Source of the DNA: Acestrorhynchus altus
Taxonomy: Eukaryota > Chordata > Actinopteri > Characiformes > Acestrorhynchidae
NCBI GenBank assembly: GCA_034509495.1
Contig: CM067507.1
Span: forward strand, 29,549,392 to 29,613,391
Reading direction: 5' to 3'
DNA length: 64,000 bases
Part shown: positions 34,619 through 46,589 of the stretch, one piece after another
Numbering within the stretch: the first letter of the stretch is position 1
Layout of the letters: each line of letters begins with the position of its first letter
Program-made: the position numbers and the translations under genes
The notes under the pieces: generated by a model
What the model was told of the DNA's origin: nothing
Seen by the model: the letters and a program-made list of their open reading frames with translations, nothing else
Database searches by the model: none

Positions 34619-36888
34619 TATAGACTTCCCTCCAAAGGTATTGGAACAATGAGACCAATCCCTTTATTTTTGTAGTAGACTGAAAATATTTTGGATTGTC
34701 ATTAAAATATGAATATGAGCAAAAAGATCAATATTTCAGTTTTATTCCAGGAAACGCAGTTCAGAAGGTAACACTTTATGTCTGAAACCTCTCATGGCAC
34801 AGATAAACTTCACATAGATTAAAGTGAATAAGACTAAACATCGAGTTATAAATCCTTTGCTTGCACCATCTGCATCAAGCCTCCGACCAACTGACATCAT
34901 TAATCTTGCTTTCTTTTTTGTGATGCTTTTCCAGGCTTTCACTGCAGCTTCTTTCATGTTGTGTTTGTTTTCCCTTTACTTCCCTTCCCTTCACTGTCCT
35001 CCTTAGCAGGTACAATGCAGCTCTATAAGGAGTAAGTCTGGAGATTGATTAGGCCAGTCTACAGTTGAGTATTGTCTGCATAACTGTGGAAGTCAATGCC
35101 ATGTCTGTTTAATACTGTGCCGAGGGGTATCAGGGTAGCAGTCTGAACAGTTATATTAGGTATTTTAGTTATATTTTATATAACTAAAATAGAGCCTTGT
35201 AGGATTCCATATCTCATTTCAGTGAGATTAGAAGATATTCACATTTATGAATTAAATCTGATTTAATCTGAGGTTAAGTAAGATGTGAGCCACGAAATGG
35301 CTGTCCCAGTGATTCTGACAATGTGATCTTTTAAGGTGAATAGTGTGATCGATTGCATCAAATGCTGCACTTAAATCTAGCAGCACAAGCAGGGACTCAT
35401 AGCGTTGATGAAAACCATTTGTAATCCTAAGTAGGGCTGTCTCAGCGCTATGATCAGACCTGAATCCAAATTGGAATTTTCATATATGTGATTCTTGTGC
35501 AGGTATCTGCTCAGCTGTAGGGCCATAGCTTTTTCTAAGATTGTAGGTATAAATGGTAAATTAGAAATAGGTCTGTAATTAGACAGTACACTCTGATCCA
35601 GATTTTCTTTCTTGATCAGTGGTAACTCCTTCTTTAAAGGCTTTAGGTATGTGACCTACAATAGGGATGTGACCTAAAATTAGCTTACTGTTGCTGAGAG
35701 GTTTGATTATTGCTGGTAATATTTTGTTAAGAAAAGTTTTGCATCTAGAGAGCAGAAAACAGAATTTGTGGAGTAAATATTCTAATTCTAGTCACAGAAG
35801 TGGGTTAAAGGTTTCCACCTCTCTGTAATATTTTCTATTTTATAATTGAAAATGTCCATAAAGATATTTCTGGTGACATTTGATGGAATCCGAGTTGCAC
35901 CAAAGAATACTCTGGCATTGACTTAGTTTTTTATTATTTCGATCAGCAAGGACAAATAGTCTGAGCGAGTTCTAGGGAGAGCCCTTCTGAACTCAATAAG
36001 TCTGTCCTTCCAAGCTGAGTGGAATACTTCCAGCTTGATCAATCACCATTTGCACTCTAATCTTCATGCTGAATGTTTCAAGGTACACTGTTATACAATG
36101 GGGTGATTTTCTTCTGTCTCATCTGTTTATACTAGTGCTTTTTATACATGTACTAATCTGGTGTCAATAAATCTTGGAGGCTATCAATAATTTGTTGGGC
36201 TGTAGATGATCTTATGGATTACTTCATGCAACCAGGGGATGTATGCACATTTTGGCTAAGCTGTAGCTTATAAGAAATTAGGTAATGATTTGAGATTGCT
36301 GAGGCTTGGGGAAGTATATGTAAGTTATTTATGCTATTGAGGTAAATGACTTTTTAATGGATCGTCTACCTTCTCAAAATTAATGTTAAAATGTCCTACA
36401 ATTATTACTGTATCCCTGCACACTGCTAAGTCTGCAGCAAAGTCACCAACACCAAAAATTCTTTTGGTTATGATTAACAGTAGTTTTGCGGTTTTTCATT
36501 ACAGCACAAGTTACTGCAAAGTTGCAAAGTTACTGTTTTCAACTGCTGTTGTTTTCCTTGGTTGACCTGTTTGACTTTTTTCTTAAGGAAATTCTTAAAA
36601 CTGGCTATGGCCAATATTTGTGTAATGGCTCTGATTGATTTTCAGAGTAACTTGACACCTGGGCAACAAAACACCCCTGTTCCAGTACTTTTGCTCACAA
36701 GAAAAATAGGTGAGTTCAGACAAAAGTGCTATCTTCGGAACTGTGAATCAGATCCAGACCTGAAAATTAAAGCTGAAATATTCATCTTATGTCTCATATT
36801 TATCTTTTAATGTTCAGCCCATTTTTCAGTCTATAGCAAAAATTAACAGATTGTCCTCAGTGTTCCAATACTTTCGGAGGGGAGTGTA
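34619..36888. mobile_element. Tc1-like non-autonomous element (CTCCCCTCCAAAAGTATTGGAACA termini), split by a LINE
   Basis: The left end 'gacttccctccaaaggtatt' then 'ggaacaatgagaccaat' and the right end 'tgttccaatactttcggagg' then 'ggagtgta' are inverted repeats next to TA. The left body (about 34,619-35,055) and right body (about 36,560-36,888, with 'caaaacacccctgttccagt') belong to a familiar fish Tc1-like MITE. The intervening 1.5 kb is an antisense LINE. Frames within the MITE part (34,742-34,957 -; 36,562-36,810 +) are incidental. Confidence 0.7.
35055..36540 (-). pseudogene. LINE fragment with endonuclease and reverse transcriptase remnants (L2-like)
   Basis: On the minus strand, in 5' to 3' order, I can translate broken pieces of a non-LTR polyprotein. 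'DTVIIVGHFNINFEKVDDPL' (near 36,430) is the GDFN motif of the APE endonuclease, with D changed to H. 'NYRPISNLPF' (35,580-35,551), 'SAETALLRI' and 'LLVLLDLSAAFDAIDHTI' (about 35,390-35,340) are reverse transcriptase motifs. 'MRYGILQGS' and 'HGIDFHSYADN' (about 35,070) are the GVPQGS and YADD regions, with altered residues. Stops and deletions make it dead. It is inserted antisense into the Tc1-like MITE. Confidence 0.75.
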
Positions 36889-37639
36889 TGCCCCCACATA
36901 CACCGGCACAAACTGTTCATGGGAATACCTAGAGCCAGGATTTTTTGCTGGTCTGGATAGTGAGGCCAACTGCAAGGATGGCATGCAAATCCATATACAT
37001 TCAGATGTCTCTTGGCTTCCTGCCTGATTAATGCCTCCCTGTCTACTTAAGCAATTGGCCTAAAATTTCCTCTTAAATCATGCATATAATAAAGAAGCTA
37101 ATGCTTTGAATTCTAGAATAAGGGTCTAAAATTAGCCACAACCCATAATGAACAGCATGAGTCTAATAAAAACGAAGACATTAATCAGGTACTGTACACA
37201 TTACAGTTTGTATATTCACAGAACAAGAGCAGAAGAGAGCCGGAGCTCAGAGGAAATTAACACGTGTGCTCAAAATGCTTAAAAACAAGACAGCATATCA
37301 GATCAGATCCCAAAAAAGCAATAAGACATGCAGCTAGATGGCTGACTGCTGTACGCTGTTTCACTCTGTCACAAACTCAATGTGCAATACTGAACTCTGT
37401 CCTCCAAGTGTGCTTAACTTTCCAGTGATGTTTCAGTAATAATGCAATGCATAATGCAAAAATACAGTGATGCCTAACACAGCTTGACATAAGCCTTTGC
37501 TATCCTTCACCCTGAGGTGATGGAAGCTGATGTGGGTAGTAACAGAGTAAATGTTTTACTTAGTTATAATCATCTGCATTCCTCTCTTTACATTTTAAAT
37601 AATGTTTAATTCAACACACAATGTATGTGCTTCATGCAG
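36889..37639. other. Intergenic DNA, nothing recognised
   Basis: No coding frame or recognised repeat. Confidence 0.5.
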
Positions 37640-37800
37640 ACCAGAGGTGGGTGATCCTGGTCCAGAAAGTTATACTCCACTGTAGGATGTTGTTCACACT
37701 GCTTGTGCAACTCCATAACTCAGGCAGTTGGATCAACATCCTTGGGCAGATTTTTACTATCCAGACCAGTGTTACTTACCTCTGATCCAGAAGCATGTTA
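37640..37800. repeat. Possible interspersed repeat
   Basis: 'agaggtgggtgatcctggtc' at the left and 'gttacttacctctgatccag' at the right form imperfect inverted ends, as in a small palindromic fish repeat. The identification is tentative. Confidence 0.35.
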
Positions 37801-37844
37801 GAAAACTGTCCTCCAATCAACAGCATTGTACATGACTTTCTTTA

Positions 37845-37930
37845 CCAATTACTGCAAACTAATCTTCACAACAATTCTCCAAACTAAAGTAGAAAGCCGT
37901 CCCTGTGAACCATCCCTGGAGAGTCACAAA
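37845..37930 (+). mobile_element. Tc1-like MITE family M, internal fragment
   Basis: 'aatcttcacaacaattctcc' and 'aaactaaagtagaaagccgt' match the 'tcacagcaatgctccaaa / ctagtagaaagcc' segment of family M. Confidence 0.45.

Positions 37931-37934
<4 letters not shown>

Positions 37935-37988
<54 letters not shown>
37935..37988. repeat. (CA)n microsatellite
   Basis: Pure CA run of about 54 bp. Confidence 0.97.
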
Positions 37989-37992
<4 letters not shown>

Positions 37993-39424
37993 TGCAGTCC
38001 TACAACTTATGCCTGCTTGTTGCCACCTTCTTTTTTTTAAACTAAAACATGGTCATCATAGAACTGGAGAAAATTCATTTTCAGCATGGTTTTATTGCTT
38101 CTTCTAATTATGGTAGCAGTGTATTAATGTGTGCACTTTATTCGTGTAGCAGTGTATTAATAATGCACTGAATATTGTTTGAAAATGTCATAGGTGAACT
38201 AATGTAATCCTGTATTTTCAGTACGCCGTCTCTATGCTGCATGTGGATAAATAAGGTTCCCATTCACCTAATGTCAAGGTTATCATCTTTAGATATTTTG
38301 AATTCAGTTATTCCTCATCTTTTGTATAGTTTAACAACTAACCTTCCAAACCTTGAATTTTTTTGTCCGCTTTCATTGCTTGTAAGACTTTTAGAAAATT
38401 AATATTTCTTTTCCCTTTACAGGCTTAGGCTTTTCAGGGTGTATTTTTCCAACTGCTGCTTTTTTGACACATTTCAAGCTATAACCATCACACTTGCTGT
38501 GGAGGTTGTCTGTACTGATACAGAGCACTCATCATTTCACACAGCTATTTCTACCTTATAATTTATTTCTCATTCCCAGCTTTTCAACTCATATACTTCA
38601 TTTATTCAATGCCTTCTTTCTCTTAAAGTTTAGAAATCATCGTACTATATGCTCTTAGATGTTGTCAACCTAACTGTGCTATATATTTACTTTTTCATTC
38701 CTCCATCATCTCCTAGACACCCAGCATCCCCTTTCATGCAGTGGGCCACTGGGGGAACCATGCCACTACAAGCAATGTCAAACACTTGAACAAGCCAGCT
38801 TTGAAGGCTTGCTCCATCACTGGACTTACTGGATACAGTGTCATAGAAAAGGATGACAGCAAAATTGGAGAACATCTTCAACAACTCAATGTCAATCCTT
38901 GCAGTATCCTGGACTATATTTAGCAACCGGCTCATTTCACTGCCAGGAATCATGCCTGATAAGTGGCATCAAGTTCTACAAAGCATACTTGTAGCATGCC
39001 ATTTTGACCCTAGCCATATGAGACACAGAACAGCATTGATGAAGGGTCCAAAATTCTGTTGCAAGAAAAACATATTCATTTATTCAAACATTGTGTAATG
39101 TTTTGAGAAAAAGAACAGACCTGGTTATTTTTCTTGCATTGATCCATACAAATCATGGTTCTTGCTGACAATAACAGTATCACAGTGTAGTGATTACTTC
39201 CCACAAGGAGTTTATTGAAACAAGTGGAGAATGTCTGTTAAAGCCTCTTGTACAAAAAGTTTACAGACCTCCATCTCTACAAAATGAGCAGATAGTAACA
39301 TGTCTCTCTTGCACATTAAAGTATGTAAAGTCCTATATAGTATAGTATACTTAGAAAGAAATTTTAAAGTGAACGTATACTTCGTGAAGCAAACAACAAA
39401 TAAGAAAAAAGAACAGAAAACTTC
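37989..39424. other. Intergenic DNA; unassigned two-strand open segment near 38.7-39.1 kb
   Basis: Overlapping frames at 38,687-38,953 (-), 38,741-38,923 (+) and 38,853-39,098 (+) are longer than the AT-rich background would suggest. The minus-strand product includes 'SRLLNIVQDTARIDIELLKM'. I recognise no family; an old transposon segment is one possibility. Confidence 0.35.
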
Positions 39425-40225
39425 AGTTTCCATAACTGTTCTCCCCCTAAAGTCAGTACTTTGTTGAGCCCCCTTTTTGGCAATTACAACTGCAAGTCAC
39501 TTTGCATAAGCTTCTGCCACATCTTACAAGTGGTATCTTCTACCCATTCCTCAAGGCAAAACTGCTCTAGTTCCTTCAATTTAGATGGTTCCCAATGCTC
39601 AACAGCAGTCTTTAAGTCTGACCGCAGATTCTTAAGGTCTGGGCTTTGACTGGGCCATTCCAACACATTTTTACATTTCCCCTTAAACCACTAGAATGTT
39701 GTTTTAGCAGTATGCTTTGGGTGATTTTCCTGTTGGCAGTTGAACCTCCATCCCAAGCTCATATCACTGATGGACTGAAACAGGTTTTGCTGAAGAATAT
39801 CCCTGCATGAAGCACCATCCATCTTCCCCTTGACTGGGACCAGCTTCTCATCCCCAGAGCATTATGTTGGTATTTTTGGCGTGATGAGATGTGTTGGTTT
39901 TGTTCCAGACACTGTGAGAAGTTCAATTTAGGAGCATCTTCCTCCATTCGTTTGGTGACAAACATGACTTTAGGCAAACTAAAGTGAAGTCTGTAAGTAA
40001 AGGCTTTTTTTCTGGCCAATCTTCCATAAAGCCCGGCTCTGTGGAGTGTACAGACAATTGTGGTTATATGGAGAGATGCTCCAGTCTCTGCTTGGGAACT
40101 TCGCAGCTCCTTCAGGGTTACCCCTCTCAAGGCAGGTCATTTTTTTCATAACCAACCCTGACTTGTACTTCTCAACAACTTGGAGATGTCATTAGTCTTC
40201 ATGGTGTTGATCGGTTAGTGGTGCC
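39425..40225 (-). pseudogene. Degenerate Tc1-like transposase element (lineage Y, minus strand)
   Basis: The minus-strand frame 39,666-39,484 encodes 'MLEWPSQSPDLKNLRSDLK', the block before the last catalytic acidic residue. The usual NPIENLW is damaged to KNLR. The frame 40,130-39,759 encodes the earlier segment, with 'MRGVTLKELRSSQAETGASL' and 'RAGLYGRLARKKA'. The order and wording match the copy at 25,228, so these are two copies of one lineage in opposite orientations. Its 3' end 'agtcagtactttgttgagcc' is at the left. Frameshifts and lost residues make it inactive. Confidence 0.75.
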
Positions 40226-40335
40226 TCTTGCTTAACCAGAGTTACCCAAGCAGGGATTGAACCCACCACCCTAGGCTCATGAAGCTGTGTGACACACGTA
40301 CTGATCATAAAATATTTGCTATGCCTTCCACAAGT
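40226..40335 (-). repeat. tRNA-derived SINE head fragment
   Basis: Read on the minus strand, 'gtgggttcaatccctgctt' resembles a tRNA B box, followed by 'gggtaactctg' as in fish SINEs. No acceptor-stem pairing was seen, so it is not a functional tRNA. Confidence 0.4.
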
Positions 40336-40447
40336 CTTTAATAATATTGTTGGTTTACTTACTGCTATTTCTGGACCAAAAACTGAAAAGTAGTTTAGCT
40401 TTGTATGACGGAATAAATGGTTGCCATTTGTGCAGAAAATAAAACGG

Positions 40448-40520
40448 TTTTTCTTCTTCTTCTTCTTCTTCTTCTTCTTCTTCTTCTTCTTCTTCTTCTT
40501 CTTCTTCTTCTTCTTCTTCT
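40448..40520. repeat. (TTC)n microsatellite
   Basis: TTC run of about 72 bp. On the minus strand it yields a poly-lysine frame, which is an artefact. Confidence 0.97.
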
Positions 40521-40602
40521 GTAGCTGTGGTGTTTTAGTCAGATATGCACAAATTAAGACCATGTTGGACAATGGATGAATGGGTGGAGAGAAAAAAATT
40601 AA

Positions 40603-40624
40603 ATATATATATATATATATATAT
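40603..40624. repeat. (AT)n microsatellite
   Basis: Short AT run. Confidence 0.9.
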
Positions 40625-41020
40625 GGGGGGCATGATTTTCCCTATGACAACATTCAATGAATCTTTAATATACACTCCAACACACATAAAATGCACACAT
40701 TGCATGGTCTAATGAAAATGATCATCTTATTCACATCTTGTTTGAATTTTCCATTCAATCTTAAATGGTGCGACAGTCGCATTCTGGTTCTATATAATAA
40801 CAAGAATAAGAAGCAGTGTAATCGGAGCTCAATGGAACATAACCCTTGAATAAGCAATCATCCTCATCACGGTCTGTGAGTCTGTGATGCTCTCTCTTCC
40901 AAATACATTGTGTGTTTCACACACAGCATGCACAGCCAGGAGTCTAAGTCACTGGTTCTGATGAACATTTGCAAAATGCTCACAAACTCCTCTGTGGTAA
41001 CAGAACTTTCAGTAACTTAA

Positions 41021-41022
<2 letters not shown>
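40625..41022. other. Intergenic DNA, nothing recognised
   Basis: No features seen. Confidence 0.5.
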
Positions 41023-41061
<39 letters not shown>

Positions 41062-41068
41062 GTGTGTA
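41023..41068. repeat. (TG)n microsatellite
   Basis: TG run with one CG interruption. Confidence 0.95.
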
Positions 41069-41279
41069 GTACCAGTCTATGACCATAACTATGGACACAC
41101 ATACACTCTTAAAAACCTGCCCAGTCCTCTATTAACCAGTTAGAAATGTTTTGTGTATTTAAAAAGCATATATTGCTGTAGAATGTTTTTGGTCCATTCA
41201 ATATATTTTAATAGTATACTATATATACATCATATATACACCAAGCAAAAGGGGCTGTATATAACTAACATTTCAGATC

Positions 41280-41410
41280 TTCACAGTAGTCTCCCAAACC
41301 TACTATAAAACCTTCTGTTACTGAGACTGTTACTCCATTAAAAGCAAGATAAACTCTTTTCAATACCCTTAATTTCAGAATGAATTAGAATATATATAAC
41401 CAGTGTAACT
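41280..41410 (+). mobile_element. Tc1-like MITE family M, right-end fragment
   Basis: 'aaaaccttctgttactgaga' and 'caatacccttaatttcagaa' correspond to the right third of family M, where other copies read 'gaaagccttcccagaagag' and 'cccatgatttcagaatgag'. Confidence 0.4.
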
Positions 41411-41833
41411 GCTGGAAGAATCAGACACTAATAAGTGTGCTTAATTTGGGTGACCATATGGACACTGTCCTCCACTGAACTGTCCACTTGCTTTGGTAGA
41501 TTGGCTTTCAGTAGGCTTTAGTTGTAGGACCATGGCAATGCATATGTTTGAGAGTGAAAGGGAGTAAATAACTAATAATGAAGCAGATACATTAATGATA
41601 CATTAATGAACATTACAACATAAACATTTACTTGTTTACCAAGGCAAAGCTAACAAATAGCCATAATGACCAACATGAACGTTTTTATAATCTATTTTAA
41701 TTGTTTATATTCATGCCAATATATAAAATAAAGTATTTTGTTATAAAAAGTCCAATTTCACGCACTTTAATTCTCCTACTGTGTCTAATAGGCTATTACT
41801 GTCTGGGTCATAGTGATTTGATGTGGAGGCAGG

Positions 41834-41890
41834 CTATATAATACACTGCCTGGTGTATTATATAATACACTGCCTGGTGTATTATATATA
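41834..41890. repeat. Tandem perfect hairpin (TATAATACAC-tgcctg-GTGTATTATA)
   Basis: 'tataatacac' is followed by the loop 'tgcctg' and its exact complement 'gtgtattata'. The unit is repeated twice head to tail over about 55 bp and ends in TATATA. Confidence 0.85.
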
Positions 41891-43072
41891 GGAGGAATTC
41901 ATGCATATCGTTGCTGTCCAATGGAAACCACTTATCTCCATTTTTTTCTGTTTTGGCTTTCTTCATAGATTGAACCCTGTAGCTGTTCTGTACACTGTGT
42001 TGGTAATTCTGGATAAATAGACCAATAGAAATGCTAGAAAATTACTTTTAATTTATTTTATATTATATAGACTTGTGTTCAAAGCTAAGAATATTGTTGC
42101 CCTTTCCTGTTAAGATGCCATTGTGAAGATACTTGGATTTTAATGGACAGCAATGCTATGTGACTAAATATAGTTATGCATATGCACAGCTTACACATCC
42201 TAGATATGCAGAATGCAAACAAATTGAACAGATGATGTTAGAAAGCAACCCGTGTTTGAAACTTGCTTTTTAAGAAGTCCCATCATGGAGAAAAGCAGCA
42301 TGCTATGGGGATGTTGTATTCTCAATTCTTCATGACAGGCTGGTTTGTGTGTATTTAACAAAAAAATACCATCAGTGTATGGAAGCTCATTATGAAAAAT
42401 ACATGTATAAAATATCTTTGAGCAAATTGCACAAATTTTATACATTTCATTTTAGTTGGAACTGTATGTATTATATGAGATTTCTTTTCCAAGACAGGGA
42501 GGACACAGAAAACAGCATGAGTGCCACTCTGTGTCACAACATGTAGTGAACTACTTTCTCCTGATGACTGAGTGGACACCCTAAAATTAGACGGTTATGC
42601 AACAGAAAGTTCAGAGTAGCACACAGTGTGGCAACATATCCTTCTGGCTATGCCATTGCTTTGATATCAATTATAAAACCTGTTGGCTCTTAAGGCCTTG
42701 ATACAATCTGAATAAATTGTGGAGGGCATTTCCATGTTTATAACACTACCATGCCCTTTAGAACATCTAGCTTTTGATCATCAATTTAAGATGCTCAGAT
42801 TTCTATTTTAGTTAACATTTCCCCTCTTTTGATAACACTGGAAATAAATTGAATCATTTTGCTGTAAAATTGATCTATCCATGGTCTGATAGTTTTGTGT
42901 GAAATGCTTTTATCAAGTTTTTATTTTTTTTAACTCATAGACTCCATTGCGTGTGGTCTCCTTGCTACAATGTGACAAGCCTGTACAGGTTCACAATCAA
43001 GTTCTTACTTAAATGATTTCCGAACAAAACAATAATGTGAATGTAAGGATGACTTGCCAAAACCAACGTTTT
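41891..43072. other. AT-rich intergenic DNA, nothing recognised
   Basis: Frames at 42,200-42,579 overlap on both strands and are not gene-like. Confidence 0.5.
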
Positions 43073-43104
43073 CTTGTTGTTGTTGTTGTTGTTGTTGTTG
43101 TTGA
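43073..43104. repeat. (GTT)n microsatellite
   Basis: TTG/GTT run of about 32 bp. Confidence 0.95.
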
Positions 43105-44160
43105 TATTCTTCTTCTTCTACTTCAGTATTTTTGGAAGTCCTTGAATCCTTGAGAGGCATAAACTCAAATACCAAGATTTTAACTTTATATCTTATAGAT
43201 AGGACATATGATTCTATTATACCAAAAATCTTCCCTCCATCCTTCAAAAAAAACTACATTGATTTTGAAAATCCTTTATTTTTTTTAGTTAGAACCATCA
43301 AACTTGGTACAAAGATGATTCTGTGTCCCCAAGGCACACAACAGCAAGCTGTAAGGATGAAAATTGGTCAAGCAATTTTTGGATTCTGCCATCATTCCAT
43401 TGATATGATCACTTGTATTTTCAAGCTTATTGGAATAGAAAGATTCAGTTGCTGCAGACCACATGTAGATGACATCAACATTATCCTTGTATTAAAGTCT
43501 CCATAATCAAATAAAAACATTGATTTTGCACTGATTTTCATTAGCCTTTTATTTTGAAGCTGGACCTATTATACTTGGTGGAAGATTGATCTGTGGCTCC
43601 AAAGCACCAGAGATGCAATTCATAATGATAACACTTACCTATCAATTCTGCAATCCTTTCATCCCTCCAACATCCCATAGAAACCCATCAAACCCTCTGC
43701 TCACTGATGTTCTGAGCAAAAAAAAAAAAAAAAACACACTCAAGATTATGGTGTTTACCCAAAGCTCTTGGCTTAATATCATATTGATGTACTTGTCTGT
43801 CTAAACACGTTGTCTTCCATCTCTTTATCCTCCCACAGAAACCAATTGACTTTTTTTACTCATTGAACTTTTGAGTGACAACCACCACCTTTCAAGATAT
43901 ATTTCAGTCTTGCCCCAGTAAATGCCCATGTTTTGTTCTGAATGCTTCTCCTGCCTGACCCTGAAGACTGTCCCTTGGATTTTCTCATAATTTCATAAAC
44001 ATTGAACTATTTTTTAGTAACACTTGTGTTATACAGTTGATATATTTACGTATTATCGATGTTCTGCAAGAATCTTGCTTTTTGTTGTTTTTCACTTTTG
44101 GATTATTCTGACAGTCCTTTACTTTGTGTCAAAATTTAATGATGAATGGACATGAAAAAT
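43105..44160. other. Intergenic DNA with a 124-codon open frame, unassigned
   Basis: The + frame 43,132-43,506 has no start context, domain or splice context I can defend. The block 'catcaaacttggtacaaaga' with 'gattctgtgtccccaaggca' is echoed at about 43,565 by 'attatacttggtggaagatt' with 'gatctgtggctccaaagcac'. This suggests a diverged tandem repeat rather than a gene. A poly-A tract lies at 43,716-43,733. Confidence 0.4.
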
Positions 44161-44164
44161 GCAC

Positions 44165-44855
44165 TCTAAAAAAAGGGGGTCAGCACTGGGTCAATACTGG
44201 ACAAAGACAGCATTGGGTTGTTTTGACCCACCGGATTGGATTATCATTTTTTTGCATTCAAGTTTTTAACCTAAATTCTACACAATTTGAAATGTAATAA
44301 TTATATAGCTGCATAACAGAACCAAAGTTTGGGTGGTGATTTTGGATGTGCATTGCAAACCAACTTGGATACCACAGCAACCATCTAGCAACCCCTTTGC
44401 ATCTATATACCAACCACTTGGCAAAAGCATAACATCTTGGATACTATAGTAACCACCTAACAACACTGTAGGTATGAAGTTGCTATGATGATGCAAAGTA
44501 GTTGCTAGGGTATCCTAGGTAGTGGTTATGGTGATAGCTTTGGGGTGCAAATTGGTTACTATGGTACCAAGATGGGTGGTATGGTGTTGATAAGTGGCAG
44601 TTTGGCAATGCTACGTGGTTGTTATGGTGTTCTTAAATGGTTGTAGGTGGTTGCTGTGGCATCCTATAAAGTTGCTCTTGCCTTGATAGGTGGTTGGTAT
44701 TGTATTAAGTGGTTGCTAATAGCTTACTGATTGCATGTGATTACTACAGTATTCTAGTTGATTAACAATGCAGAACCATAAAAAATACAACCACATTTTG
44801 GTTCTTTTAACCCAGCAATAACATTAAGTATCAACAAATGCTGTATCTACACAAA
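44165..44855. mobile_element. MITE-like element carrying an inverted GTTGCTA minisatellite
   Basis: The left edge 'gcactctaaaaaaagggggt' and 'tcagcactgggtca', with 'gggttgttttgaccca', resembles a fish MITE end rich in GGGTTGTTTTGACCCA. The right edge has 'ttggttcttttaacccagca'. Between them lie units such as 'caaccatctagcaacc' (44,345-44,465), then the complementary orientation, 'gaagttgctatgatgatgca' and 'gttgctagggtatcc' (44,470-44,760). The array is thus an imperfect palindrome. Confidence 0.6.
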
Positions 44856-45904
44856 CCAGAAGACCTCTATGTATAACCATATCCAAGGATGTAGGTTTGG
44901 TCTCAAAATTAGTAGGGACACAACACTACCACACTAAAAGAAGGCAATTTAGGTGAAAGGTTAAGGTAAAGCTTAGTGTTTGGGTTAGATTAATTTTAGT
45001 TGATTTTAATTTTAGTTCGTTTTGGTTTAAAGTTTCAGGCAATGACATTAAACTGGTTACTTTTGTAGCATGCATATACACAAGGCTTGAGTTGAGATGA
45101 ATTCTGAAATTATCTTTTATTCATACATGTACAAACTCCATTTGAGACCAGGCTAAGTATTTTGGTCTAAGACCGCTCTTAAGTCAGTTACCCCTGACCA
45201 CTGGCTCCACAGGCCTTATCAGTTATCAAGCCATGTTTCCAGCAACCAAAACAGACAATCAGTATTATATACCCTGTGAACAATTGCAGCTTTATTGGCC
45301 TTCCAAAGTCATCTTTGTAGAAATATAAAAAAATGTAATAAATAAAATTATAAGATAATCAGGATTAATCTTGAATTGTGTTGCTGAGTTCAATGTTAAT
45401 ATATATCTGCAATAGTTCTGGAAACAAAATCCCAAATTCTGCCTGAACAACCACATATACAGCATGAATGTGTTTCACAAACAAGCAAAAGATCAAGTAC
45501 ATCACTTTAAGGCTAGCAGCTAATAGGCTTTATGGGGAAGTTTTCTAAGGACTGCTTCACTGCAAAAAAATGTTTTGCACATTGCTTCAATAGCCAAATA
45601 CTAAGCCATGCTTTGATGATTCATCAAAAGTTTCCTATTTAAGTGACTCTCCTGAGAAGATACCATGACAAACATATTTGTATTTCAGCAGGAATTCAAA
45701 CATAAAAGTGTTAAAAGAAATAAAATGAAATGAAAAATAAATAAATAAGTGATAAAATAAAGGATTAATTGGAGGGTTTTTAACTGTTTCTTAGAAAATC
45801 TTTCACTTCAGATAAAGACATGAATTGAAGGCCATTGCTGTAGTTCAACATTGGCTGAGCCAGAGGGTAGAATTATTTGATGATGCACTGGTCATGATCA
45901 ACAT
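44856..45904. other. AT-rich intergenic DNA, nothing recognised
   Basis: A GGTTA-rich stretch near 44,955-45,000 is too short to assign. Confidence 0.5.
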
Positions 45905-46022
<118 letters not shown>

Positions 46023-46299
46023 CATCTGTATCCTATTTTTGGAAAAAGAAAGAGTGATTCTTGTAAATGTGCACATGCTTTCATCCTGGTTCCTGTGCTA
46101 CAATATTTATGCTGAGAATTTGTTTAGTATTCATTCTGATCTTGAAAGACAAACAATAAATAAATATACTGTAAAGACCGATACATAATACATGACAACA
46201 AGCAGGAACTGAGGCTGCTACTGTACAATGTAAGCACTGCCAGACTTCATTTTTGAAGGTTAGTATCTGATTCAAAGCTCATTTGTGATCACAATTTCA

Positions 46300-46470
46300 T
46301 TTAAAATGGTAAACATCCATATTTTATAATCATTACACATAAAGTGACATTTCAAGTCTTTTTATTTTACTGTTGATCAGTACGGCTAAAGCTCATGAAA
46401 ACCAGAAATCCAGAATCTCATAATATTAGAACATTTTAATTCAAATCTGAATAGATTACTAATTACAGTA
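46300..46470 (-). repeat. Interspersed repeat family R, inverted copy
   Basis: 'aaagtgacatttcaagtctt' and 'tttattttactgttgatcag' are the reverse complement of 1,515-1,560 with very few changes. To the right, 'catgaaaaccagaaatccag' and 'aatctcataatattagaaca' match a fish Tc1-like repeat end. Confidence 0.55.
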
Positions 46471-46589
46471 TCAACTGTAAAACAAAAGCTTGACATATAT
46501 CACATTAAATGTAATGAGTATAAAATATTACAGTTACATTGTTAAATTGAATTATCAAAAACGTTTTTCACAATATATTTATTAGTTGG

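Noticed and set aside
40192..40572. Poly-lysine open frame
   Set aside because: It is the TTC microsatellite at 40,448-40,520 read on the minus strand.
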